DNA of 64,000 nt from Oceanibacterium hippocampi (GTDB taxonomy: Bacteria; Pseudomonadota; Alphaproteobacteria; Sneathiellales; Sneathiellaceae), in assembly GCF_900172325.1 (NCBI RefSeq), contig NZ_FWFR01000003.1:620001-684000 (forward strand), given 5' to 3'. A program made the position numbers and the translations under genes. The notes beneath the pieces are model-generated. The model was given only the letters and a program-made list of their open reading frames with translations. It was not told where the DNA came from and made no database searches. Of this stretch, positions 36,774 through 47,054 are shown piece after piece. Positions within the stretch are counted from its first letter, which is position 1, and each line of letters begins with the position of its first letter.

Positions 36774-37769
36774 ATGCCTAGACTGGTCTGCTGGGTGATA
36801 TCGGAAGGCCGGCCGGGCATCGAGAACCAGTGTCTCGGACTGGCCGAGGCACTGGCCCGCACGGCGCCCGCCGGAACCGGGCTGGAGATCGTCACCAAGC
36901 GGATCCGGATCGCGCCGCCCTGGCGCTGGCTGCCGCACCGGTTCTGGCCCGAACCGCTGCGATGCCTCGGACCGCAAGGTGATCGGCTTGCCCCGCCCTG
37001 GCCGGATCTCCTGATCTGCGCCGGCCGGGTCAGCGTCGCGCCGAGCCTTGCCGTGAAGGCGGCCTCGGGCGGGCTCTGTCAGGCGATCCGGCTCGAACGG
37101 CCCTATGGCAGCGGAGCGGCCTTCGATCTCGTGGTGACGCCGGCGCACGACCGCTACGAGGGTTCCAACGTGCTGCACAGCAGCGGCGCGCTGAACCGCG
37201 TCCGCCCGGACCTGCTGAGCGCTGCCGCGCGCGAATTCGCGGCACTTGCGGAATCGCTGCCCACGCCCCTGACCGCGGTCCTGATCGGTGGCGACAGCAA
37301 GGCCTACCGGATGACGCCGGAGAGCCTGCGCGACCTTGCCGCTGGCCTGCGGGCCGCCTGCGAGGCGAACGGCGGCGGACTCCTGATAACCGGATCCCGG
37401 CGTACCCCGCCCGCCGCCATGGCTGCGTTCCGCGAGGCGATCGGCGGCCTGCCCCATTATCTCTGGGACGGCTCCGGGGCCAATCCCTATTACGGCTTTC
37501 TCGGCCTGGCCGAGACCATCGTGACGACCTGCGATTCCGTCTCGATGCTGTCCGAAGCCTGCGCGACCGGGAAACCCGTGTATGTGCACGAATTGCCGGG
37601 TCGGGGCGGCAAGCTGCGTGCCTTCCTCGACCGTCTTTATGCCGAGAACCGGGCACGCCGCTTTGCCGGGCGCCTCGAACACTGGCGCTGCGAACCGCTC
37701 GACGACGCGACGGCGATCGCCCGGGCGATCTGGCTGCGGCAACCGGGACAGCCGGCAACGGTTTCGTGA
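36774..37769 (+). CDS. ELM1/GtrOC1 family putative nucleoside-diphosphate-sugar epimerase-like protein
   Basis: A 331-residue member of the bacterial ELM1 (DUF1022) family, named after the plant mitochondrial-fission factor. Conserved text: VCWVISEGRPGIENQCLGLAE at the N-terminus, LLICAGRVSVAPSLAVK, and the C-terminal GLAETIVTTCDSVSMLSEAC and PVYVHELPG. The fold resembles GT-B glycosyltransferases. No biochemical role is established. The ATG at 36774 matches the family start. Divergent from the Lrp gene with 139 bp between. Confidence 0.8.
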   Translation: MPRLVCWVISEGRPGIENQCLGLAEALARTAPAGTGLEIVTKRIRIAPPWRWLPHRFWPEPLRCLGPQGDRLAPPWPDLLICAGRVSVAPSLAVKAASGGLCQAIRLERPYGSGAAFDLVVTPAHDRYEGSNVLHSSGALNRVRPDLLSAAAREFAALAESLPTPLTAVLIGGDSKAYRMTPESLRDLAAGLRAACEANGGGLLITGSRRTPPAAMAAFREAIGGLPHYLWDGSGANPYYGFLGLAETIVTTCDSVSMLSEACATGKPVYVHELPGRGGKLRAFLDRLYAENRARRFAGRLEHWRCEPLDDATAIARAIWLRQPGQPATVS

Positions 37770-37900
37770 ACAGGCGCTGGACCCCTGCGGCATTCCCGGA
37801 GCTTGCGGCCAAGCCCTGCACGTAATACATAACGATGGCGCGCCCAGCCGCCGGCGGCCGTTGGCCGCGATCAATCAGCCAGCCCCTGTGGAGCCCGATC

Positions 37901-38884
37901 ATGGCCGCGACCCATCACAGCAAGTTCCTGGTTCTCGGATCCGGCCCGGCCGGTGCGACGGCCGCGATTTACGCCGCGCGCGCGGCCCTGGAGCCGATCA
38001 TGGTGCATGGTCTGCAGCCCGGCGGCCAGCTCACCATCACGACCGATGTCGAGAACTACCCCGGCTTCGCCGACCCGATCCAGGGCCCGTGGCTGATGGA
38101 GCAGATGGAGGCCCAGGCCCGCAATGTCGGAACGCGGATCTTCAACGACGTGATCGTCGATGTCGATCTGACGAAGCGCCCCTTCGTGCTGACCGGCGAT
38201 TCCGGCGACCGTTACACGGCCGACGCGCTCGCCATCGCGACCGGCGCGCAGGCCCGCTGGCTCGGGCTCGACGACGAGCAGAAGTTCCAGGGCTTCGGCG
38301 TTTCCGCCTGCGCCACCTGTGACGGCTTCTTCTTCCGCGGCAAGGAGGTTCTGGTGGTCGGCGGCGGCAATACCGCGGTCGAGGAGGCGCTCTACCTGAC
38401 CCACCACGCGTCGAAGGTGACGATCGTCCATCGCCGTGACAGCTTCCGCGCCGAGAAGATCCTGCAGCAGCGCCTGTTCGCGAACGACAAGATCGAGGTC
38501 GTCTGGAACCATGTTCTGGAAAAGATCCTTGGCGACGAGGACCCGCTCGGCGTGACCGGCGTCCGGCTCCGCAACGTGCAGGACGGCACGATGCAGGAGC
38601 GCAAGCTCGACGGGGTGTTCATCGCCATCGGTCACGCGCCGACGACCGAGATCTTCAAGGGCAAGCTCACCATGGACAGGGAGGGCTACATCGTCACCGC
38701 CCCCGACTCGACGGCAACGAGCGTTCCCGGCGTATTCGCCTGCGGCGATGTCCAGGACAAGATCTTCCGCCAGGCCGTGACCGCCGCCGGGACCGGCTGC
38801 ATGGCCGCCCTGGAAGCGGAGAAGTATCTTGCCGCCCTCGAGCTCAGCGACGAACGCGAAGCCTCGCTCAGCGAAGCGATCTAG
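37901..38884 (+). CDS. trxB: Thioredoxin reductase
   Basis: A 327-residue FAD/NADPH disulfide reductase. FAD site VLGSGPAGATAAIYAARA, redox pair C137-A-T-C140 (SACATCDGFFFRG), NADPH motif VGGGNTAVEEALYLT and C-terminal FAD contact VFACGDVQDKIFRQAVTAAG are all present. It keeps thioredoxin reduced. The ATG at 37901 has GTGGAG upstream. A LysR gene starts 21 bp after it. Confidence 0.96.
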   Translation: MAATHHSKFLVLGSGPAGATAAIYAARAALEPIMVHGLQPGGQLTITTDVENYPGFADPIQGPWLMEQMEAQARNVGTRIFNDVIVDVDLTKRPFVLTGDSGDRYTADALAIATGAQARWLGLDDEQKFQGFGVSACATCDGFFFRGKEVLVVGGGNTAVEEALYLTHHASKVTIVHRRDSFRAEKILQQRLFANDKIEVVWNHVLEKILGDEDPLGVTGVRLRNVQDGTMQERKLDGVFIAIGHAPTTEIFKGKLTMDREGYIVTAPDSTATSVPGVFACGDVQDKIFRQAVTAAGTGCMAALEAEKYLAALELSDEREASLSEAI

Positions 38885-38904
38885 GCGGGGACCGCCGGAA
38901 CGTC

Positions 38905-39795
38905 ATGGATTGGGACAAGCTGCGCATCTTTCACGCGGTCGCCGAGGCCGGCAGCTTTACCCGGGCCGGCGACATCCTGCATCTCAGCCAGTCGGCTGTG
39001 AGCCGGCAGATCTCGTCGCTCGAGGAGAGCCTGGCGACGAAGCTGTTCCATCGTCATGCCCGCGGCCTGATTCTCACGGAGCAGGGCGAGCTCCTGTTCC
39101 GCACCGCCCATGACGTCTTTGCCAAGCTCGCGACCGTCGAAGGCCAGCTCAAGGACGCCAAGGAGAAGCCCTCCGGCGAACTCAAGGTGACAACGACGGT
39201 CGGGCTCGGCTCGAGCTGGCTGACGCCCCGGATCCGGGAGTTCCTCGAACTCTATCCCGATATCACCGTCAACCTGATCCTTGCCGACCGCGAGCTCGAC
39301 CTGTCGATGCGCGAAGCCGACGTGGCGATCCGGCTGCGCCAGCCGGTCCAGGCCGACCTGATCCAGCGCCGCCTGCTGACCGTGCATTACCGGATCTACG
39401 GCTCGCCCGATTATCTCAAGCGCTACGGCATGCCGATGACCCCGGACGAGATCGGCGGCCACAGGCTGATCGTCTATGGCGAGGAAGCCCCTTCCGTGAT
39501 CTCCGACGTCAACTGGCTGCTCGATGTCGGCACCGACCGGCCCGGCGCCCGGCGCCCGGTCCTCAAGGTCAACAACATTTACGGCCTGCTGCTGGCCGTC
39601 GAGAGCGGACTCGGCATCGGCGCGCTGCCGGACTATATCGTCCACGGCAACAGCAATCTCGTGCAGGTGCTGCCCGATGTGCCGGCACCCAGTTTCGACG
39701 CCTTCTTCGTCTATCCGGAAGAGCTGCGGAACTCGAAGCGGGTCACGATCTTTCGCGATTTCCTCATCCGCAAGGTCTCGGAATGGCGTTTCTGA
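38905..39795 (+). CDS. LysR-family transcriptional regulator
   Basis: A 296-residue LysR protein: N-terminal winged helix (WDKLRIFHAVAEAGSFTRAG, QSAVSRQISSLEESLATKLF) and C-terminal substrate-binding domain (LKVTTTVGLGSSWLTPRIRE). Conserved downstream of trxB in several alphaproteobacteria as I recall. No divergent target gene is adjacent, which is unusual for the family; target and effector are unknown. Confidence 0.92.
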   Translation: MDWDKLRIFHAVAEAGSFTRAGDILHLSQSAVSRQISSLEESLATKLFHRHARGLILTEQGELLFRTAHDVFAKLATVEGQLKDAKEKPSGELKVTTTVGLGSSWLTPRIREFLELYPDITVNLILADRELDLSMREADVAIRLRQPVQADLIQRRLLTVHYRIYGSPDYLKRYGMPMTPDEIGGHRLIVYGEEAPSVISDVNWLLDVGTDRPGARRPVLKVNNIYGLLLAVESGLGIGALPDYIVHGNSNLVQVLPDVPAPSFDAFFVYPEELRNSKRVTIFRDFLIRKVSEWRF

Positions 39796-39980
39796 TGCGC
39801 CGGACGGGTGCCTCCTGCATCTCCGAAAAACGCTGAAACTCAACGGAAATTGCCCTCAGTCGGGCAGCCTGCCCATGTTTTTTGCACAGCAATTTCGATG
39901 GTATATGCGCAAATCGCATAGCTGCGTTGCTCACATGAGTCTGGCCGAATACAGCGCCCATCCCTAAGTATAACGGCATG

Positions 39981-40121
39981 GTTACGGCATCTGCCGGCAA
40001 CCAGATCGTCCGGTCTCCCCGGACGATGGCTTTCGGATCCTCCCATTCTCCGAGAGCCGTTCACGTCGATGACGTGAAGCCTCCCTGTTAGACTTGCCGG
40101 CCTTATAGGCCGGTTTTTTTT
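39981..40121 (+). ncRNA. Small RNA B, CCUCCC-bearing, suhB/MmgR- or cuckoo-like
   Basis: Order: small hairpin (39981-40003), ATCGTCCGG/CCGGACGAT (40005-40027), GGCTtTCGGA/TCCGAgAGCC with loop containing CCTCCC (40028-40058), TTCACGTC-gat-GACGTGAA (40060-40078), unpaired GCCTCCCTGT (40079-40088), gacttg, and terminator CCGGCC-ttata-GGCCGG plus eight T (40097-40121). A -10-like TATAAC sits at 39969-39974. Stem sequences differ from copy A but the linker GCCTCCCTGT is identical and hairpin order is the same. The 5' end is estimated. Confidence 0.7.
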
Positions 40122-40236
40122 GCGCCGCAGCAATTCGCCCACGATCTATACCCATCGGTAGGCATGCGTTTTCTGCATACGGGGTCTGCTCACTTCTTGG
40201 TCGACGGCAGCCCCTCCGGTGACTACATAGAGGGCA

Positions 40237-40389
40237 TCGGATGTTGCGACGCAGCATCCCTTCAGCGCCGGGCTTCGGCCTGGCGCCGGGGTCTACCGCC
40301 CTCCTCCCTGCGGTAGACCTTTCACGTCTCCCTGACGTGAAGCCTCCCTGTATTGACTTGCCGGCCCCTTCGGGGGCCGGCCTTTTTTT
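40237..40389 (+). ncRNA. Small RNA C, tandem relative of B with CCUCCUCCC loop
   Basis: Order: GGATG...CATCC hairpin (40239-40259), GCGCC...GGCGC hairpin (about 40264-40288), GTCTACCG/CGGTAGAC whose 12-nt loop contains CCTCCTCCC (40291-40318), TTCACGTC-tccct-GACGTGAA (40321-40341), unpaired GCCTCCCTGT (40342-40351), gacttg and terminator GCCGGCCCC-ttcg-GGGGCCGGC plus seven T (40360-40389). Same five-hairpin order as B. The CCTCCTCCC loop is the anti-Shine-Dalgarno signature of cuckoo RNAs. A -10-like TACATA is at 40224-40229. 40390-40581 holds nothing recognised. Confidence 0.72.
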
Positions 40390-40581
40390 GCCTCGCAGCA
40401 ATGGCATGAACCGGCACGGAAACCCGAACGCCGGCATGCAACCGTTGCATGGTTCCGCGTCCATCCACCGCCGCGATGGTCGTCTGCAGCAGGATCGATC
40501 CGTCTTTATGTTGCAGCGCAAAGTCGAACTAACGCATCCCCTGACCGGCCACAGAAGGCGTGTCGTGCGGAGGGAGCCGGA

Positions 40582-41232
40582 TCACCGGCCGAGCAATACC
40601 GGCAACTGGCGCAGGTCATCGAAGGGTTCGCCACCGGCGGCCCGCAGCCGTGCCGGCGCGACATGGCCACCACCGGTGAAGGCAAGAACCCGCATCCCGG
40701 CGGCGCGCCCGGCCTCGATCCCCGGCAGGCTGTCCTCGACGACAATGCAGGCATCGGTCGCGAAGCCGAGCCGGGCGGCGGCATGCAGGAACAGGTCCGG
40801 CGCCGGCTTGCCGCGAGCGACCTCTTCGGCACTGAATGTCCGTGCCTCGAAGAAACCGTCCAGCCCGGTCAGGCGAAGCGACAGTCGGATCTTCTCGATG
40901 CTCGACGAGGAAGCGAGGCAAAAGGGCTCGGCGAGACCGGCGAGGAGTTCCGCCGCGTGCGGGATGGGGCGGAGCCCGGTTTCGTAGGCCGCATAGGTCT
41001 CCCGCTGCAGGTCGTGCAGGAACTCGTCGCCCAGCGGGACGCCGTAGAGTTCGTGAACCATGCGCAGGCAATCGCGGATCGGCCGCCCGACGAAGCGCTC
41101 GACCGTATCCTCGTAGGAGATCGGGACTCCCACTCCGCGGAGCGCGCGATGCAGGACGGCGTTCGCGATCGGTTCGGAATCGACCAGCGTGCCGTCCATG
41201 TCGAAGATGATGAGCCTGTCCCTGTCTGCCAT
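40582..41232 (-). CDS. HAD-superfamily phosphatase (phosphoglycolate phosphatase/beta-phosphoglucomutase type)
   Basis: A 216-residue HAD hydrolase of subclass IA. Motif I is IIFDMDGTLVDSEP (D11 nucleophile, D13), motif II SSSSIEK, motif III GKPAPDLF with the Lys, and motif IV CIVVEDSLPGIEAGRAAG. The cap is the four-helix type. Substrate is a small phosphorylated metabolite not predictable from sequence. Confidence 0.9.
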   Translation of the reverse strand: MADRDRLIIFDMDGTLVDSEPIANAVLHRALRGVGVPISYEDTVERFVGRPIRDCLRMVHELYGVPLGDEFLHDLQRETYAAYETGLRPIPHAAELLAGLAEPFCLASSSSIEKIRLSLRLTGLDGFFEARTFSAEEVARGKPAPDLFLHAAARLGFATDACIVVEDSLPGIEAGRAAGMRVLAFTGGGHVAPARLRAAGGEPFDDLRQLPVLLGR

Positions 41233-41304
41233 GGACAGGCTTTTAGCGCCGCCGGCGCGGATGGCAAGCGGTCAGCGCGCGTTTCGGGGACGGCGCGGGA
41301 CGCG

Positions 41305-42279
41305 CTACATGAACAGACGTTCGCCCGACATGCCCTCGTAAAGGCCGGCGACATATTCGCCGTAACCGTTGTAGATCTGCGTCGGCAGGCTTTCGTTGGT
41401 GCCGATGTCACGCTCCGTCGCCTGTGACCAGCGCCGATGGGGAACCTCCGGATTGACGTTGGCCCAGAAGCCGTATTCGTTGCCCAGGATGGTCTCCCAG
41501 TAGCTCTTCGGCCGCTCGGTCGTGAAGGATATGCGGACGATCGATTTGATCTGCTTGAAACCGTATTTCCACGGCGTCGCGAGGCGAAGCGGCGCGCCGT
41601 TCTGCTTCGGCAGCGGCTTGCCGTAGAGGCCGGTCACCATGAAGGCGAGTTCGTTCGTCGCCTCGGCCATGGTCAGCCCCTCGATATAGGGCCAGGGATA
41701 CCAGAACTCCTTCTGGCCCGGCGCGACGTCCTTGTTCTGGAAGGTCTCGAAAACGATGTACTTCGCTTCCGGCTTCGGATCGGCGAGCTTGACCAGCGCG
41801 GCAAGCGGGAACCCGCTCCACGGCACGACCATCGACCAGCGTTCCACGCAGCGGTGACGGTAGACCCGCTCTTCCAGCGGCATCTGTTTCAGCAAGTCGT
41901 CGATGGCAATCCGCTTCGGCTCGGCGACGAGGCCGTCGATGGCGATCTCCCAGGGCCGGATCGGAAGTTTCTGGGCAAGCTTCCAGATCCCCTTGTGCGA
42001 GCCGAACTCGTAGAAGTTGTTGTAGGTCGAGGCGGTCTCGAAAGGCGTGAGCGGACGGCTGAACTTGTAACGGAGATTGCGCTGTACCGGGTAAAGCCCG
42101 GCCGACGGGTCGGGCGTTTCGGCCGCGGCGGCAGCTCCGAGTAACGGACCGGCCCCGGCCAGCAATCCACCGGCGGCAAGCCCCCGGAGCACCGAGCGGC
42201 GATCACGGAAGATCGCCTCGGGCGTTGCCGTGGCCTCGGGCAACTCCCAACCCTTGCGAATCCTGATGAGCATCGTCAC
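41305..42279 (-). CDS. msrP: Periplasmic methionine-sulfoxide reductase catalytic subunit MsrP (YedY)
   Basis: A 324-residue molybdopterin enzyme that repairs oxidised methionines in periplasmic proteins. A Tat signal peptide is visible (DRRSVLRGLAAGG with the twin Arg at 27-28), and the Mo-ligating cysteine is C144 in YRHRCVERWSMVVPW. Conserved C-terminal text: QIYNGYGEYVAGLYE. The membrane heme partner msrQ, usually adjacent, is not seen within the window's neighbouring genes, so electron supply is by an unlinked gene or another quinol route. Depends on the molybdenum-cofactor genes found at 60.6-63.1 kb. Confidence 0.93.
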   Translation of the reverse strand: MTMLIRIRKGWELPEATATPEAIFRDRRSVLRGLAAGGLLAGAGPLLGAAAAAETPDPSAGLYPVQRNLRYKFSRPLTPFETASTYNNFYEFGSHKGIWKLAQKLPIRPWEIAIDGLVAEPKRIAIDDLLKQMPLEERVYRHRCVERWSMVVPWSGFPLAALVKLADPKPEAKYIVFETFQNKDVAPGQKEFWYPWPYIEGLTMAEATNELAFMVTGLYGKPLPKQNGAPLRLATPWKYGFKQIKSIVRISFTTERPKSYWETILGNEYGFWANVNPEVPHRRWSQATERDIGTNESLPTQIYNGYGEYVAGLYEGMSGERLFM

Positions 42280-42367
42280 CTCCTACTTGACCAAACACGG
42301 AAATACACACCGTCCGGGAACGGTGAGGCAAGTCACGTCCCCGTGACGTCCCCGTGATGACCCAGGC

Positions 42368-43141
42368 TCATGTGAAGCTGAAGCGGATCTCGCCCAGCCC
42401 GCCGAAATCGGCCCGGACGACGTCTCCGGCCTCCGCCATGTAGACGGTCGTGCAGGTTCCGGTGGTGACGAAATCGCCGGCCTTGAGCGACAGACCCTGT
42501 TGCGTGAGGACGTTGGCCAGCCAGGTCAGCGCGTTGATCGGATCGCCAAGGACCGCGCGGCCGTCGCCCTCGGCCATCACTTCGTCGCCACGATAGAGAA
42601 CGACGGGGGTGTCGAGAAGGTCATGGTCGGTCGGCCAGGCGAATTCGCGACCCCGCACCCAGGCACCATGAACGCCGTTGTCGGCGACCAGCCCCACGGC
42701 GCCGACCGACGGCGATTTCCAGTCGCGATAGCGTGAATCGACGATCTCGATCCCGGGAATCACCGCGGCAATCGCCGCCGACACGGCGGCCGGATCGTAC
42801 GGCGCCGCCGCGGCCGGCAGATCCTCGGCCATCCGGAAGGCATATTCCGGCTCCACCACCCGCATGCGGAAGGCGGAGGCCGGCAGTTCCAGCGGCGATT
42901 CGAAGGTCGTCCGCGCATGCATCCGGCCGAAGAACGGCTCGTCGATGCCGAGGGTCTTCTGGACCGCCGGGTTGGTGCAGCCGATCTTGTAGCCGATCGC
43001 CGGGCCTTCCAGCGCCGCCGAGTGGAACGCCTGTACGCGGTAGGCCAGCGCCATGTCGTCTGTCGGCGCACGCTCGACCGGCGGCGCGCCGTTCCGCACG
43101 GCAAGAAGGCTTGCCGCCATCACTTCCGGATTCGAGGTCAT
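42368..43141 (-). CDS. 2-keto-4-pentenoate hydratase family protein (MhpD-like)
   Basis: A 257-residue FAH-superfamily hydratase/decarboxylase, the type that hydrates 2-hydroxypenta-2,4-dienoate in meta-cleavage pathways. Visible text: IGYKIGCTNPAVQKTLGIDEP, metal-binding VEPEYAFRMAEDLP and IPGIEIVDSRYRDWK. It begins inside the stop of the upstream EF-G-like gene (ATGA), so the two are translationally coupled, an unexpected pairing. No ring-cleavage gene is adjacent. Confidence 0.85.
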   Translation of the reverse strand: MTSNPEVMAASLLAVRNGAPPVERAPTDDMALAYRVQAFHSAALEGPAIGYKIGCTNPAVQKTLGIDEPFFGRMHARTTFESPLELPASAFRMRVVEPEYAFRMAEDLPAAAAPYDPAAVSAAIAAVIPGIEIVDSRYRDWKSPSVGAVGLVADNGVHGAWVRGREFAWPTDHDLLDTPVVLYRGDEVMAEGDGRAVLGDPINALTWLANVLTQQGLSLKAGDFVTTGTCTTVYMAEAGDVVRADFGGLGEIRFSFT

Positions 43142-45162
43142 GTTGCCGCCTGTACTCCCTGTTGCTCTATCGCCTGATCGGCCAGCCGGCCGCTCAGTTC
43201 CTGAAGGTGATCGAATTCCATCGTGAAGCTGCCGGCGCCAAGCGTGACCGAGCGAAGCTCGACGATCAGGTCCTGAAGTTCCGCTTGCGGAAGCATCGCC
43301 GAGACCACGTCCCAGCCGTCCCAGCCGGGGCGCGCGTCGAAGCCGAGGATCTGGCCGCGCCGGGAAGACAGGATCCCGTTGACCTTCGAGGTCGCGGCCT
43401 GGGGCGAGGCAACCTCGACCTTGTAGATTGGCTCCAGCAGCACCGGCGAGCATTTCGGCATGCCTTCGCTCATCGCCAGCCGGCCCGCGGTCTTGAAGGA
43501 CATTTCCGAGGAATCGACGGTATGGAACTGGCCATCGACCAGGGTTACCGCCAGATCGACCACGGGGAAGCCGAGCGGGCCGCGCGACAGGTAGTCGCGG
43601 ACCCCGGCCTCGACCGCCGGAATGAACTGCCGCGGAACCGCGCCGCCGACGATCTTGTCCTCGAAGACGAAACCTGAGCCGCGCGGCAGCGGGCGGATTT
43701 CCAGGTGAACGTCGCCGAATTGGCCATGTCCGCCGGTCTGGCGCTTGTAGCGACCGTGCTGCTTCACCGGCTTGCGGATCGCCTCCTTGTAGGCAACGCG
43801 CGGTCGTTCCGAATCGACCGAGATGCCGTGCTTGCTGGCGAGCCGGTCGAAGGAGACCTTGAGATGCATCTCGCCCTGCCCCCAGAGGATCATCTGGTGG
43901 ACGTCCGGATCGTGGTGGAGCCGCAGGGACGGGTCCTCGTCGAGAAGCTTGCCGAGCGCCCCGGACAGCTTGACCTCGTCGTTCCGGTTGCTGGCGTTGA
44001 TGGCGAGCCCGTAGACAGGCTCGAGCGAAGGTGCGCGCGGCAGGCGGATATCCCCGGCCTCGCTCAGCGTGTCGCCGGTCCTGGCCCCGTCGAGCCGGCC
44101 GAGCGCGACAATCTCGCCGGCGCCGGCCGATGGAACCTTCTCCTGCTGGTTGCCGAACAGCCGGAACATGCCACCGACCCGTTCGCCGTTAAGCGTCACG
44201 CCGTCCTTCAGCGAGCCCGACCAGACCCGCACGAGCGAGAGCTTGCCGCCGTGCTGGGTCATGTAATTCTTGAGAACCTGCGCGCATGCCGGATCTTCCG
44301 GCGCGCCCATCCGCCGCGCCGCGACCGAGGCTTCCGGAACCTCGTGCCGGAGCGCCTTCAGAAGCCGGTGGATGCCGTTGTCATGTTCGGCCGAGCCGAG
44401 GAACACCGGATAGATGACCGCCCGCTCGAGATCGCTCGCCAGCTGTTCGTAGACCTCGTCGCGGCTCGGTTCGATATCCTCGAGAAGTTCCTCCATCAGG
44501 TGGTCGTCGAAGTCGGCGAGCTGTTCCAGCATCGCGAAGCGGTGTTCGCCCTTCTCTTCCGCCATTTCCGGCGGCAGGTCGACGATCTGGGAGGCATTGC
44601 CCTCCTTGTAGACATAGGAGCGTTCGGAGGCGAGATCGACATAACCGGTGACGATGCCGTTCCGGAGAATCGGCACCTGGCGAAGCACCAGAGGGCGGCC
44701 GCAGGCTTCCTGCAGCGCGCTGTGCAGCTCGCGGACGAGCCCGCTCGCCTTGTCGATCTTGTTGACGAAGATGAAGGCCGGAACACCGGCGTCCTCGAGA
44801 TACTTGAACAGCGGCATCATCGCGATCGTCTTGTCCGGTTCCGGCTCGCAAACCAGAATCGCGGCGTCGACGCCGACCAGCACGTTGAGCGATTCCTGCA
44901 GGAATTCGACCGAGCCCGGACAATCGAGAAAGGTCAGGCTGTCACCGAGATATTCCGTCGTTGCGACATTGACCTCGACACCCATCTGGCGGGCGCGCGC
45001 TTCGACCGCGCTGTCGCCGACGCTGTTCCCACCGGTGACCGAGCCCTTTCGGTCAATCTTGCCGGTCGCGAAAAGGATGCTTTCGAGGAGGGTAGTCTTG
45101 CCGCTGGTGTAAGGCCCAATGATGGCCACGTTTCGTGGGCCGCCCGGCTTCTGATTCCCCAT
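43138..45162 (-). CDS. Elongation factor G-like translational GTPase, atypical
   Basis: A 674-residue five-domain EF-G-like protein. P-loop GPYTSGKT (16-23) and NKID are present, but switch II reads FLDCPGS (80-84) where elongation factors have DTPGH: the catalytic His is replaced by Ser. Domain IV (QTGGHGQFGDVHLEIRP) and V are intact. Length is slightly below true EF-G (about 690-700). Proteins annotated EF-G-like/FusA2 with such changes are common in alphaproteobacteria; their role is not settled. Coupled to the downstream hydratase gene by ATGA overlap. Confidence 0.88.
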   Translation of the reverse strand: MGNQKPGGPRNVAIIGPYTSGKTTLLESILFATGKIDRKGSVTGGNSVGDSAVEARARQMGVEVNVATTEYLGDSLTFLDCPGSVEFLQESLNVLVGVDAAILVCEPEPDKTIAMMPLFKYLEDAGVPAFIFVNKIDKASGLVRELHSALQEACGRPLVLRQVPILRNGIVTGYVDLASERSYVYKEGNASQIVDLPPEMAEEKGEHRFAMLEQLADFDDHLMEELLEDIEPSRDEVYEQLASDLERAVIYPVFLGSAEHDNGIHRLLKALRHEVPEASVAARRMGAPEDPACAQVLKNYMTQHGGKLSLVRVWSGSLKDGVTLNGERVGGMFRLFGNQQEKVPSAGAGEIVALGRLDGARTGDTLSEAGDIRLPRAPSLEPVYGLAINASNRNDEVKLSGALGKLLDEDPSLRLHHDPDVHQMILWGQGEMHLKVSFDRLASKHGISVDSERPRVAYKEAIRKPVKQHGRYKRQTGGHGQFGDVHLEIRPLPRGSGFVFEDKIVGGAVPRQFIPAVEAGVRDYLSRGPLGFPVVDLAVTLVDGQFHTVDSSEMSFKTAGRLAMSEGMPKCSPVLLEPIYKVEVASPQAATSKVNGILSSRRGQILGFDARPGWDGWDVVSAMLPQAELQDLIVELRSVTLGAGSFTMEFDHLQELSGRLADQAIEQQGVQAAT

Positions 45163-45284
45163 GCTGACGTTCCTCCCTGATTTTCAGAGTATTCTGCGCC
45201 AACCATGTTCAACAAGGCCGGCGAGGGGGCGCAACAAAAAACGGTGGCTCCGCAATGCGGGCGTCATGCGGATCGGCCGGAAAC

Positions 45285-45313
45285 GAAAAAGGGCGGCCCA
45301 CCGGGCCGCCCTT
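45285..45313 (-). terminator. Rho-independent terminator of the aminotransferase gene
   Basis: AAGGGCGGCCC pairs with GGGCCGCCCTT around a 3-nt loop, followed on the minus strand by TTTTTCG. It lies just after the aminotransferase stop; on the plus strand the U-run is poor. Confidence 0.8.
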
Positions 45314-45337
45314 CTCGCATATCGCTCTGCCGACGCG

Positions 45338-46600
<1,263 letters not shown>

Positions 46601-46760
46601 TCATGGGCGCTTTCAACCGTCAACGGCGATTGTCCGGGCAATTACCGCCCGCCCCGTCATTTGCCCCGGTCGATTTACAAAGTCTTTACCAGCGCATTTC
46701 TAGAATCGCGTCGTGTCGGGCGCGGAGGCCCGCCACAGGCATGGCGACAAAGGGCGCAAG

Positions 46761-47054
46761 ATGATCACGACACCGTCCGATTCGGCGCGGCAAGCAGTCG
46801 ACCACCTGGCCGACGGCGACGTCGACCAGGCATTCCAGCGTCTCGAGGCGCTCGCCTACGCGGTCGAAGCCGAGACCCAGGAGCGGACCTATGTGGCGCT
46901 CCAGGCTCTCGAAGCCTGCCCCGAAGTCGCGCTCGCCATGCCGCGCCATCTGCCGGCGGCTGCCGCCCGGCTGAAGGAACTCGCCGCCGAGAAGGCGGCC
47001 GCGCATGCCCGTATCCGCGAAACGATCGGCCTGATCCGCGCCAACCGTCGCTGA
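46761..47054 (+). CDS. Hypothetical helical protein of 97 residues
   Basis: Not recognised. Residues are Ala/Glu/Leu/Arg-rich and helical throughout (RQAVDHLADGDVDQAFQRLE and AAAARLKELAAEKAAAHAR), with no Cys, signal peptide or membrane segment. The ATG at 46761 is preceded by AAGGGCG. It has a 220-bp upstream region shared with the divergent aminotransferase gene. Coding status is supported by residue usage only. Confidence 0.55.
   Translation: MITTPSDSARQAVDHLADGDVDQAFQRLEALAYAVEAETQERTYVALQALEACPEVALAMPRHLPAAAARLKELAAEKAAAHARIRETIGLIRANRR

Noticed and set aside
39946-39974. RpoH-type promoter for small RNA B
   Set aside because: A -10-like TATAAC is present, but no CTTG-type or TTGACA-type -35 is found at the right spacing, so sigma-factor class was not assigned.
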